NCBI GenBank assembly: GCA_947627015.1
Contig: CANQUL010000001.1
Span: 25,232-89,231 of the forward strand
DNA: 64,000 bases
Direction: 5' to 3'
Source of the DNA: an uncultured Clostridia bacterium
GTDB lineage: Bacteria; Bacillota; Clostridia; Christensenellales; Borkfalkiaceae
In this document: piece by piece, positions 29,562 through 38,112 of the stretch
How the letters are laid out: every line of letters starts with the position of its first letter
Position numbering within the stretch: position 1 is the stretch's first letter
Made by a program: the position numbers and the translations under genes
The notes under the pieces: model-generated
Databases searched by the model: none
What the model saw: only the letters and a program-made list of their open reading frames with translations
Told to the model about the DNA's origin: nothing

Positions 29562-30383
29562 TCAATACTCCTTATAACTGCGAAGCTCGTCCTCGCGGTC
29601 GAGCTTGTCGGTCTCGAAATAGAGGGTCTCCATCCGGATGAAGAACCCGAGGTAGGCCGCGGCGATCGCGATGACGGCAACGATGCGGAAGACGGATTCG
29701 GGCAAAAAGCAGGTGGCGGCAACGACAAGCAGCACGCAGAGATAGGTGATGCTGTAAGAGAGGACAAGCCGCCATCTCACTCCCATCACGAGGCGATACG
29801 AATAGAGGAAGGCGTTGTAGGGCCCGAAGCCCGTCATCTGTCTGCACGGGAGCCACAGATAGAACACGGTGGCGACATAGAGAAGGGCAAACACAAAGAC
29901 GAGGCCCGCGACCGTCATGAGGATATAGACGGCGACGGAGGACTCGAATTCCGCGATCACAAAGAGCAGCGCAGACAGGAGCAACGCCCATGCCTCGAAG
30001 ATGAACGTGTAGAGGAAGGTCACGGCGAGCGCGGACGGAAAGATGTTCAGAAATCCCGACAGGATCCCGGAAAAAGAGCGCTTCCCGATCCGCATGTGCT
30101 TTTCGACGAACGCAAGCATGAGCGCGGAGCAGACGGCAAGGAAGAGAAAGGCGAGGACGGAGTAGATGCCGCCCAACCACGAATCGAACCGCACAAAGCT
30201 GAGCGCGCCGAAATAGTCGGCAAAGCCGAGGCGCGGGTCTCCCGAAAAGAAACCCGTCGCAAAGGTCCGGATCGCCGTAAAGTCGAGCGACAGCGCCATA
30301 AAGACGGCTGGCATGACGGAAAACGGCAGTACGAACCAGATATTCTTCATGATATACTTCCAATTGTCGAACAGATGCTGCAT
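29562..30383 (-). CDS. Polytopic membrane protein of unknown function
   Basis: MQHLFDNWKYIMKNIWFVLPFSVMPAVFMAL... several TMs; 3-nt gap to the next gene. Confidence 0.75.
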   Translation of the reverse strand: MQHLFDNWKYIMKNIWFVLPFSVMPAVFMALSLDFTAIRTFATGFFSGDPRLGFADYFGALSFVRFDSWLGGIYSVLAFLFLAVCSALMLAFVEKHMRIGKRSFSGILSGFLNIFPSALAVTFLYTFIFEAWALLLSALLFVIAEFESSVAVYILMTVAGLVFVFALLYVATVFYLWLPCRQMTGFGPYNAFLYSYRLVMGVRWRLVLSYSITYLCVLLVVAATCFLPESVFRIVAVIAIAAAYLGFFIRMETLYFETDKLDREDELRSYKEY

Positions 30384-30428
30384 GGATCACCTCGCCGCGG
30401 GCGGCTTTCTCCCGTATCGGTTATCCTT

Positions 30429-30457
30429 ATTATATAACAAAATGCGGGCGCTGTAAA
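30429..30457 (-). promoter_or_regulatory. Promoter for membrane-protein pair
   Basis: TTTACA-17 bp-TATAAT on minus strand. Confidence 0.7.
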
Positions 30458-30518
30458 GTATTTTTTCGAAAAAACCGCCGTTTCCGTATCCCAAGTCGCT
30501 TTTTTGCTCCCAAAATTG

Positions 30519-30559
30519 CCGAAGCGGCCCGCCGTGCGATGCACGGCGGGCCGCTTCGG
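30519..30559. repeat. 19-bp perfect inverted repeat (3-nt loop), probable terminator of fucO-like gene
   Basis: CCGAAGCGGCCCGCCGTGC-GAT-GCACGGCGGGCCGCTTCGG. Confidence 0.8.
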
Positions 30560-30569
30560 GACAAAAGGA

Positions 30570-31715
30570 TCAATATGCCTTGCGATAGAGTTCGAGAAGG
30601 ACGGCGGGAGAGACCTCGCGCGGATTCCCGCCCGTGCAGACGTCGGCGTAAGCGTCCTCGGAGAGCATGGAAAGCGCACGTTCGGGGATCCCGATGTCGC
30701 GGAGGTGCTGCGGAATGCCGAGATCGAGCGAGAGCTTGCGGACAGCCTCCACAGCCGCTTTTGCAGCCTCATCTTCGGACATGCCCCCTATCTCCACGCC
30801 CATCGCCTTTGCGATCATGCCGTATTTTTTCTTCGCCGCGGGAAGGTTGTACTCCATCACGATGGGAAGCAGCAGGGCATTGGCGACGCCGTGCGCGATG
30901 TCGAACCGTGCGCCGAGCGGGTGAGCCATGGAGTGCACGCAGCCGAGCCCGACGTTGGAGAAAGCCATACCGGCAACGTACTGCGCGAGGGCCATGTTCT
31001 CACGCGCCTGCATGTTCTTGCCGTCGCGCGTCGCCGTACGGAGGTTGGCGGAAATGAGCTCGATGGCCTTGAGCTCAAGCAGGTCGGAGAACTCCCACGC
31101 GCCCTTGGTGATGTACCCTTCGATGGCGTGCGTCAGGGCATCCATGCCCGTTGCCGCAGTGAGACCCGCGGGCATGGTAGCCATGAGTTCGGCGTCAACG
31201 ATGGACAGAACGGGAATGTCGTTGGGGTCCACGCAGACCATTTTACGGCCGGACGCCTCGTCGGTGATCACATAGTTGATGGTCACTTCGGCCGCCGTCC
31301 CTGCCGTCGTGGGAAGGGCGATGACGGGGATCGACTTGTGCTTGGTCGGGGCCGTTCCCTCGAGGGAAATGACGTCGGCGTATTCGGGATTGGCGATGAT
31401 GATGCCGATCGCCTTGGCGGTATCCATGCACGAGCCGCCGCCGACCGCGATGAGGAAATCGGCTCCGCTCGCACGGAAGGCCGCGACGCCTGCCTTTACG
31501 TTGGCCACAGTCGGGTTGGCCTTAAAGTCGGTGAAGGTCTCATAAGGGACGCCAATCTCACGCTCCACAAGCGCCACAACGCCGAACTTTACGAGGTCCT
31601 TGTCGGCCACGAGGAGCGCCTTGCGGAATCCCCTCTTGGCGATCTCTTCGCCGAGGACGGTGCGCGCACCGCTGCCGAAATAAGAAGTTTCGTTGAGAAT
31701 AAATCTGTTTGCCAT
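30570..31715 (-). CDS. fucO: Iron-containing alcohol dehydrogenase (lactaldehyde reductase / FucO-like)
   Basis: MANRFILNETSYFGSGARTVLGEEIAKRGFRKALLVADKDLVKFG...AVGGGSCMDTAKAIGI...GMDALTHAIEGYITKGAWEFSD...CVHSMAHPLGARFDIAHGVANALLLP. Confidence 0.88.
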   Translation of the reverse strand: MANRFILNETSYFGSGARTVLGEEIAKRGFRKALLVADKDLVKFGVVALVEREIGVPYETFTDFKANPTVANVKAGVAAFRASGADFLIAVGGGSCMDTAKAIGIIIANPEYADVISLEGTAPTKHKSIPVIALPTTAGTAAEVTINYVITDEASGRKMVCVDPNDIPVLSIVDAELMATMPAGLTAATGMDALTHAIEGYITKGAWEFSDLLELKAIELISANLRTATRDGKNMQARENMALAQYVAGMAFSNVGLGCVHSMAHPLGARFDIAHGVANALLLPIVMEYNLPAAKKKYGMIAKAMGVEIGGMSEDEAAKAAVEAVRKLSLDLGIPQHLRDIGIPERALSMLSEDAYADVCTGGNPREVSPAVLLELYRKAY

Positions 31716-31736
31716 AATTTGCCTCCTGATATCCTA

Positions 31737-31765
31737 ATTATACACCCGTCCGCACCGTTTGTAAA
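31737..31765 (-). promoter_or_regulatory. Promoter for fucO-like gene
   Basis: TTTACA-17 bp-TATAAT on minus strand. Confidence 0.7.
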
Positions 31766-31824
31766 GAGATTGAGGGAAAAAATTTTCCCCTTTCGTCTGC
31801 CGCCGCGGGGCGAAGGGTCAAAAA

Positions 31825-31858
31825 ATATCCACCCCCGAAAGGGTGGATATTTCTCAAA
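31825..31858 (-). terminator. Terminator of 2,006-aa surface protein gene
   Basis: Minus strand AAATATCCACCC-TTTCGG-GGGTGGATATTTTTT. Confidence 0.85.
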
Positions 31859-31860
31859 GA

Positions 31861-34800
31861 TTATTCATCTTTTTCGGCGGGAGCCTCGGCCTCTTGGGTC
31901 TCGGTTTCCTCGGCGGGAGCCTCGGCTGCTTCCTCGGTCTCTTGTGCTTCTACCTCCTCAACGGGAGCCTCTTCGGCTGCTTCGGCAGGAGCTTCTTCGG
32001 CTGCTTCGGCAGGAGCCTCTTCAGCTTCCTCGACAGGAGCCTCTTCAGCTTCCTCGACAGGAGCCTCTTCGACTTCCTCGGCGGGAGCCTCTTCGACAGG
32101 AGCTTCGGCCTCGGCGGGCGTCTCTACGGCTTCCTCGTCCTCGATCGCCTCTTCGGTGTCCTCGGCTTCGGGCTCATTCTCGGAGCCGCTGTAAGACTCG
32201 ATCTCGACTTCGGGAAGGGCGGGAGCATTTTCGATGACGTCGGAGGCATCCATATTCCAGAATACGGGTGCGGGAACCTGCTTCTCCTTGATCTGGCCCT
32301 CGGAGATGAGCTGCTCGTTGGACTTGTAAGGAAGCGTGTAATCCGTCGTCGGGAGTTCACCCTGTGTAAGCCCGAGCTTCTGCATCACAAGGTCGATGAT
32401 CGCCTTGGCGTACTTCGCGGTACGCGCGTTGCGGATCTTGAGCTTGGTAGGAACGTCGGCGTATTTCTTCGTCTTGGAGACATCCTTGGCGTGGTAGCGA
32501 GCGTCGACTTCCTTCGGATCGATCGCGAAGTACAGGAACAGCGACTTGCCCTTGAACTGGAACTTGGCGATCTTGTTACGTCCCTTGTTGAAGGTATCGT
32601 ACTTCCAGCTGACGCGGGAACGAACGTACTTGTAGGACAGGATGTAGTTCTTGAGTTCGGAGTAGAGCTTCTGGAGCTCGCTCTCGGCCTGCGTGAGACG
32701 TGCGGTGAAGCTCCTGTCGAGAATGGTCATGACTTCGTCTTCCGGAGCAATGACCTCCTCTTCCTCGGCCGGCCGGTCGAGGCCTGCCGCCGCAAGCAGA
32801 TCCGCAGCGGGCTTGGGCTCCTCTTCGCTCTCTTCGACCGCGGGCTCTTCCTCGGCCGCTTCTTCCGTAGGCGCCGCGGCGATCGCTGCGACGGGCTCTT
32901 CTTCGGTTGCTTCTTCCACAGCTTCCTCGGCGGGCTCTTCGGCAATCTCTTCGGCTGCTTCCTCGACGGCCTCTTCTTCGGTTGCTTCTTCGGTTGCTTC
33001 TTCCGCAACCTCTTCGACGGGCTCTTCGGCAGTCTCTTCGACGGTCTCCTCTTGCTTGGTTTCCGTCGGCGTCTCTTCGGCAGTCTCTTCCTTCGCCTCT
33101 TCTTCGGCCTTCTCTTCCTTCGCGAGCTTGATGCGGGCGATCAGGATGATGACGACGATGAGAGCGATGAGAAGGAGCACCGCGACGACGATGAGGAGGA
33201 TGAGCAGCCACATCGGCATGCCGAACATCTCTTGCTCAAAGAATCCGAGGGTCTTGTGTCCGACGATGAGGAAGTCGGAGAAGTCCCCGATGGTGAGCGT
33301 GATCTTGCCTCCCTCTGCGGCCGCATCCGTCGTGATATACGTTCCGTTGTGGATGTGGACCACGGTCATGGTGCCGGCGAGCTTGGGCAGGGTGTTGATG
33401 GTGATGGTGAACGTCACGCCCTGCGGAACGGGGACGGTCGCGCCGCTCTCGTCGACGAGCTTGATGTCGTACGAGAAGTTGCTCGGATTGACCTTTTCGC
33501 CCTTGAAGAGCGCTTCGAGCTTGGCCTTGTCGACCGTGAAGTTCTCGTTCTTGGTGATGACAACGTGGTAGTCCTTGGAAAGGCTGCCGTTCTTGAGGGT
33601 GACGACAACGTCGCTGCCGAGTTTTCCGACTTCGGCGTCTGCATCGTACACATTGGGCGTAATCGTCCAAGACTGCGTGAAGGTTGCAACCGTCTTTTCG
33701 GTGTTGAGCGTACCGCCGGCAAGCATATAGTTGTCGATGTATTCGCTCTTGAGGGTGAAGGTAGCAGTTGCGGTGAGAGTCTTTCCGGCTTCCTTGGACG
33801 TATTGCCGGTCACATTCATCGTCACGTAGTCCTTACACGAGTCGGGCGTGATGGCAGGAGTCGGCGTGATGGTCTGTTCCTTCCCGTTGTCCGTGAAGGT
33901 CGTCGGGGTCCACGTCACCGAGATGGTGATAGTCGCCTTTGCGACGGTGAACTCTTTTCCATTGAAGTCGACGGGCAGGTTGTTAAGTTTCGTGCCTGCG
34001 GCCGTAAGCGCAGCCTCATCGGGCGTGACCTTTACGGTGTACGTCCCGGCGTTCTTGACCTCGATCGTCGCCTGATCGTTCACGGTGAGCTTGAGGAAGC
34101 CGAGGACGGTCGCCTGCTTATCGACGGGGATGTTCGTTGCGCTGAGGTCGACCTTGATGCCGGCGAAGAAGTCGGTCCCGTTATAGGTGAGGCCGTCGAT
34201 GCCGGCGATCTTGGCGCCTGCGAGATTATACTCGATCCCCTCGATGGTAAGGGTTGCGGTGCGCTCGAACGGAGGCTGATCCTCTCCCGTTACCACATAG
34301 TTGTTGCTCACGAGCGTGACGGTTACGACGATGGTGTATTCGCCGATGTCACCGATCTCGTTGAACGCGATCGTGTCGCCGTCCTTCTTGTAGGAGTATG
34401 CGACGGTGTAATACTTCTCCTCGTAGGTGTAGGTCTGGAACTCGGACTCGGTGAGCGCTTCGCCGTACGTCTTGGTGAAGGTTGCATTCCATGCCGCGGG
34501 AGCCGCGATCGCCTTCTTGGTGATCTCCCAAGTCAGCTTGATCTCCTGCTCGGCGGTGACTTCTTCACCCTCGTACTTCAGCGTGTAGTGCTCCGTGTCT
34601 ATGAGTGTGAGGAGACCGGTCGCTTCGTAATTTGCGCCTGCGTCGGTCTTTTTGTTCTGCTCGGACTCGAACGTGAGGATTCCCTCGTAATCGGCCGCCT
34701 TGCCAAAGGCAATCGTTGCGGTGTGGGCTTGTTCGTCGTATTCGATCGTGGGCTTTGCTTCGCCGTCGATCATGACCGTGAAGTCGGCCTCGGTGAGATC

Positions 34801-37800
34801 GATCTTTGCCTTCTCGATGGTCCAGCTGAAGGTAAACACGCTATCTCCGGTGAGCGTGTAGTTTTCGTTCTTGGCGGCGAAGGTGAGCTTGCCGGCGTAG
34901 CTATTGACCTCGGTTTCCGTGAGATTCTCGGCCGTGACATTGAAGTAATCGGTCACTTCGCCTTCGACCTCTTCGCCGTTGAGCTTGAAGGCGACAATGT
35001 AGGAGATCGTGTAACCGTCCTTCTGATACGGCGTCTTCCAACCGGTCTCGAGGTCCTTGTCATCATATTGGAAGGTGACGCTTAAGATCTTGAGTTCGGA
35101 CTTGAGGATCTTCCATGCGTACTCCCCGGTGTACTGCGAGACGGCTTCTTCCTCGACGAGGAAGGTGTAGTTGGCAGAGGCGTCCTCGGTCAGCTTGATC
35201 GTAAGGGACGCCGTGTACACCCCGGCGTTTATCTCGCTGACCTCACCCGTGGGCGTGTATTTCTCAAAGAGATCCGTGGAAACGTCCTCGCCGTCCTTGT
35301 CGGTCAAATCGACGTCGGCGGTAACCGTGTGTGCCGTGGCGTTGTAATAGACTGCATTTTCCGGAATCGCCGTCCCATCGATCAGCCAGCTGATGCCGGC
35401 CTTGACTTCTTTCTTCTCGATGTTGACTTCGAAGGACTCATAGGACTTTTTGTAGCCGCCGATGTCGTCGTCCAAGACATACTCGGTGACTTCAACGGTG
35501 TAGGTGCCGCTTTGGGCAACGTTCTGAACCGTGTAGGTGTCGCCGTCGACCTCGAGGGTCTCCGGCTCGTCCCCGCCCGTGGGCAGGAAGCTCCATTTAT
35601 ATGTATAGCGCGCGTACGGGACGCCGTCTGCATTGACTTTGAGTTCGTAAAACGTGTCTTCGTCGTATTCCGCTTTGATGGGAGCGGCCGCTGCGCCGTT
35701 GACCGTGCCCGTCAGTTCGAACTCGGTCACAGCGTAGAACTTGGCGTCCTTCGCGGGCATGGTATCGGCTGTTTCGCCCTTTTCGTCGATCCAGTACAGC
35801 ACTTCATACTGCTTGCCGTTCTCTTCGACATATTCGGGACGGGCAAAGCGTTCGACGGTTGCGCCTTCGGGAAGGAAGCCCTCGCGGACGGCCTCGCCGC
35901 CGACGATGTATTCCACTTTATATACGCCGGGGAACTCTGCCTTGAGGTCGAGGTCAACGGTGTACACCGTGTCCTCGCCGAGGAGCGTCTTTGCCTTGTC
36001 GACAAGGTCCGCAACGGACTCGAAGCCGTGGTTGTTGAGCACGGACGAGACCTTGTTGAATACCTTTTCGAGGTCGATGGTGTAGCTGCCCTTGTGCGAA
36101 TAGTGGTTGTTGCCGTCGTAGAGGTCGACGAGCGCGCCGTCCTTTACGTTCTGGGGAAGATATCCGAACAGCTTTTCGGCATAGCCCTTGAACTTCTCAT
36201 AGAGGTCGTTAATCCGGTCGAGCCCGACGGTGTTCTCGAACTTTTCGATATAGCTTACGATCTTCGAGTTGAACGTCTTGCTGTTCGCAACGATGTCACG
36301 CACGGTATTTGCATCGTACTTGGTCCAATCGATGCGGTTGACAACACCGAGGAACTTGTTTACGAGCTTTTCGACAGCCGTGTTGTCGAGACGGGCGATG
36401 AGGGACTTGACGACGGGGATATCCCTGAGGAATTCGGTCGCTTCGTCATACGTCCAGCCCTTGTTGGCGAGCTGCTGGGCTCTGCGCGAGAAGGCGTTGA
36501 TGACCCGGTCGATGTCCGACTTCTCGATGCGGACGCCGAACACGGATTCGAGATAGCGGTTGAAATAGGTATCGATAAAGTCGCCGTTCAGGAAGTTGTT
36601 GAACCACTTCTGGAAGTCGATGCCCTTGATATAGGTTATGAGATCATCATAGGAATAGCTCTCGGCCTTATCGAAGATGTCCTGCGCAGTCTTTCCGAAC
36701 AGGGAGAAGATCTTGTTCTTGAGCGAATCGGAGATCTGCGTGGTCTCGGTCAGTTTGAGGAAGAGGTCGGAAAAGGCTTCCGGAACGCGGACGTTGACGG
36801 AGAGGTCGTTGCCGCTGAGCGACACGTCGATGTGCTCTGCGATGACACGGGCAGCATCCTGAATGTGCGTCGTATCGCCGAAGAAACCGAACGTGAGGTG
36901 GAACCCGATGTCGCCGAAGGTCGTCTTGACCATGATGTCGGCTTCGATGAGGTTACGGAGTTCCGCCTGCCCCATTTCGGCGATCTCGCCGGGACGGGGG
37001 ATGAGGGAAAGAAGGCTCTTGAGACCGGCCTTGCTGAACCCGTTCGTCTTGGAGTAGATCTCGTTGCCGTTGACGGAAATCCCGCTGAATGCGGCGACGA
37101 GCTGTTCCATCGTGATGGTGGGCGCCTTGCCGCCGTTCGCTTTGACCGTGGTGACCGATTCCTGAACGACTTCGTTCTTCTGCGTTTCCCACTTTTCGAC
37201 GTCGAACTCGGCCTGCTGCTCGTGGGACATCGATCCGACTGCGTCCTTGGCTGCATTAAAAGCGTTGTCTACGACTTCGTTCATGACTTTCTGAACTTTG
37301 CCGAGGACATCCTGAAGGTCTTCGCCCTTGGACACCTGATTTTCGACATAGGTGCCGACCGCGTAGTCGAGGAGGGCCTTGTACTCGCCGTCGACGAACT
37401 TCTGGAATTCGTCGGGTTGGCCGAGACGCTCTTCAACATAATCTTTGAACTGTTTCAGCAGCTCGTTGTTGTTGAGAAGGTTCTCGACGTCTCCCGAGTA
37501 TCCGGGAAGTTCGACCCCGCCCGGTGTCGATGCGTAGAGCGCGACCGTCGCGATGTGCGCCGCGGGATCGTCCTCGTTGCCCTGCAAAATGCTCTGCATG
37601 ACGATCTCTTTGACGGCGGCTACAACACCGTTCACGAGCTCCTTGGCCTCTTCGCGGTTTGCATCGAGGTACGTGCCAAAACTATCGCTGAGACGGAACT
37701 CGAGCGAGTCTTTGGAGTACTTCAACTCATACCAACCGGAGGAAACCGTTTGCGTCTCGGTGGCGCCGTCCGCAGCTCCCGCTTCGAACCCGTTGCCCAG

Positions 37801-37881
37801 CGACACGAAGCCGCAGAGCATCAGCGCGAAGGACAGGAACACGAGAAGGGCGAGCGTCAGCTTTCTGCCAATCTGTTTCAT
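31861..37881 (-). CDS. 2,006-aa surface protein: signal peptide, helical N-terminal region, MBG/Ig-like repeats, TM, acidic cytoplasmic tail with an embedded folded domain
   Basis: MKQIGRKLTLALLVFLSFALMLCGFVSL signal; MBG-like repeats (TYGEALTESEFQTYTYEEKYYTVAYSY...); TM WLLILLIVVAVLLLIALIVVIILIARIKLAKEE; Glu/Ala/Pro-rich tail. Confidence 0.88.
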   Translation of the reverse strand: MKQIGRKLTLALLVFLSFALMLCGFVSLGNGFEAGAADGATETQTVSSGWYELKYSKDSLEFRLSDSFGTYLDANREEAKELVNGVVAAVKEIVMQSILQGNEDDPAAHIATVALYASTPGGVELPGYSGDVENLLNNNELLKQFKDYVEERLGQPDEFQKFVDGEYKALLDYAVGTYVENQVSKGEDLQDVLGKVQKVMNEVVDNAFNAAKDAVGSMSHEQQAEFDVEKWETQKNEVVQESVTTVKANGGKAPTITMEQLVAAFSGISVNGNEIYSKTNGFSKAGLKSLLSLIPRPGEIAEMGQAELRNLIEADIMVKTTFGDIGFHLTFGFFGDTTHIQDAARVIAEHIDVSLSGNDLSVNVRVPEAFSDLFLKLTETTQISDSLKNKIFSLFGKTAQDIFDKAESYSYDDLITYIKGIDFQKWFNNFLNGDFIDTYFNRYLESVFGVRIEKSDIDRVINAFSRRAQQLANKGWTYDEATEFLRDIPVVKSLIARLDNTAVEKLVNKFLGVVNRIDWTKYDANTVRDIVANSKTFNSKIVSYIEKFENTVGLDRINDLYEKFKGYAEKLFGYLPQNVKDGALVDLYDGNNHYSHKGSYTIDLEKVFNKVSSVLNNHGFESVADLVDKAKTLLGEDTVYTVDLDLKAEFPGVYKVEYIVGGEAVREGFLPEGATVERFARPEYVEENGKQYEVLYWIDEKGETADTMPAKDAKFYAVTEFELTGTVNGAAAAPIKAEYDEDTFYELKVNADGVPYARYTYKWSFLPTGGDEPETLEVDGDTYTVQNVAQSGTYTVEVTEYVLDDDIGGYKKSYESFEVNIEKKEVKAGISWLIDGTAIPENAVYYNATAHTVTADVDLTDKDGEDVSTDLFEKYTPTGEVSEINAGVYTASLTIKLTEDASANYTFLVEEEAVSQYTGEYAWKILKSELKILSVTFQYDDKDLETGWKTPYQKDGYTISYIVAFKLNGEEVEGEVTDYFNVTAENLTETEVNSYAGKLTFAAKNENYTLTGDSVFTFSWTIEKAKIDLTEADFTVMIDGEAKPTIEYDEQAHTATIAFGKAADYEGILTFESEQNKKTDAGANYEATGLLTLIDTEHYTLKYEGEEVTAEQEIKLTWEITKKAIAAPAAWNATFTKTYGEALTESEFQTYTYEEKYYTVAYSYKKDGDTIAFNEIGDIGEYTIVVTVTLVSNNYVVTGEDQPPFERTATLTIEGIEYNLAGAKIAGIDGLTYNGTDFFAGIKVDLSATNIPVDKQATVLGFLKLTVNDQATIEVKNAGTYTVKVTPDEAALTAAGTKLNNLPVDFNGKEFTVAKATITISVTWTPTTFTDNGKEQTITPTPAITPDSCKDYVTMNVTGNTSKEAGKTLTATATFTLKSEYIDNYMLAGGTLNTEKTVATFTQSWTITPNVYDADAEVGKLGSDVVVTLKNGSLSKDYHVVITKNENFTVDKAKLEALFKGEKVNPSNFSYDIKLVDESGATVPVPQGVTFTITINTLPKLAGTMTVVHIHNGTYITTDAAAEGGKITLTIGDFSDFLIVGHKTLGFFEQEMFGMPMWLLILLIVVAVLLLIALIVVIILIARIKLAKEEKAEEEAKEETAEETPTETKQEETVEETAEEPVEEVAEEATEEATEEEAVEEAAEEIAEEPAEEAVEEATEEEPVAAIAAAPTEEAAEEEPAVEESEEEPKPAADLLAAAGLDRPAEEEEVIAPEDEVMTILDRSFTARLTQAESELQKLYSELKNYILSYKYVRSRVSWKYDTFNKGRNKIAKFQFKGKSLFLYFAIDPKEVDARYHAKDVSKTKKYADVPTKLKIRNARTAKYAKAIIDLVMQKLGLTQGELPTTDYTLPYKSNEQLISEGQIKEKQVPAPVFWNMDASDVIENAPALPEVEIESYSGSENEPEAEDTEEAIEDEEAVETPAEAEAPVEEAPAEEVEEAPVEEAEEAPVEEAEEAPAEAAEEAPAEAAEEAPVEEVEAQETEEAAEAPAEETETQEAEAPAEKDE
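31945..32100 (-). repeat. 24-bp in-frame tandem repeats encoding EEAPVEEA/EEAPAEAA units
   Basis: 32017-32040 and 32041-32064 are identical (ctcttcagcttcctcgacaggagc), flanked by diverged 24-bp copies. Confidence 0.8.
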
Positions 37882-38024
37882 ACTGCAAATCTCCCTGCTT
37901 TATTTTCTATGCAATCTCCGCAGCTTGGGGAGCCGCGGACATTCCCGTTTGGAATGACGGCCGCGAGCACGGAAGCACACATGCCCATGCGGGCGCCCGT
38001 GTTCACGTTACTGTCACAAACAAT

Positions 38025-38052
38025 ATTATAATAATTTTTTTGCCGTTGTCAA
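38025..38052 (-). promoter_or_regulatory. Promoter for 2,006-aa surface protein, about 135-nt leader
   Basis: TTGACA-16 bp-TATAAT on minus strand. Confidence 0.7.
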
Positions 38053-38112
38053 TAGATATTCGACAAAAACTTTTCATATATGGCATTTTTTTTGAAAAAT
38101 CGGGCTGGAAAA

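Noticed and set aside
27582-30437. 951-aa charged plus-strand ORF
   Set aside because: Antisense to pgcA and two membrane proteins; no start context or domain.
31930-33110. Repetitive DNA considered as CRISPR or satellite array
   Set aside because: Repeats are 24 bp, in frame, degenerate, without unique spacers; they encode acidic low-complexity protein.
31843-35085. 1,080-aa plus-strand ORF with FFGCFF/FLGGSLF repeats
   Set aside because: Hydrophobic repeats are simply the reverse complement of the GAA/GAG/GCC-rich acidic tail repeats of the minus-strand gene.
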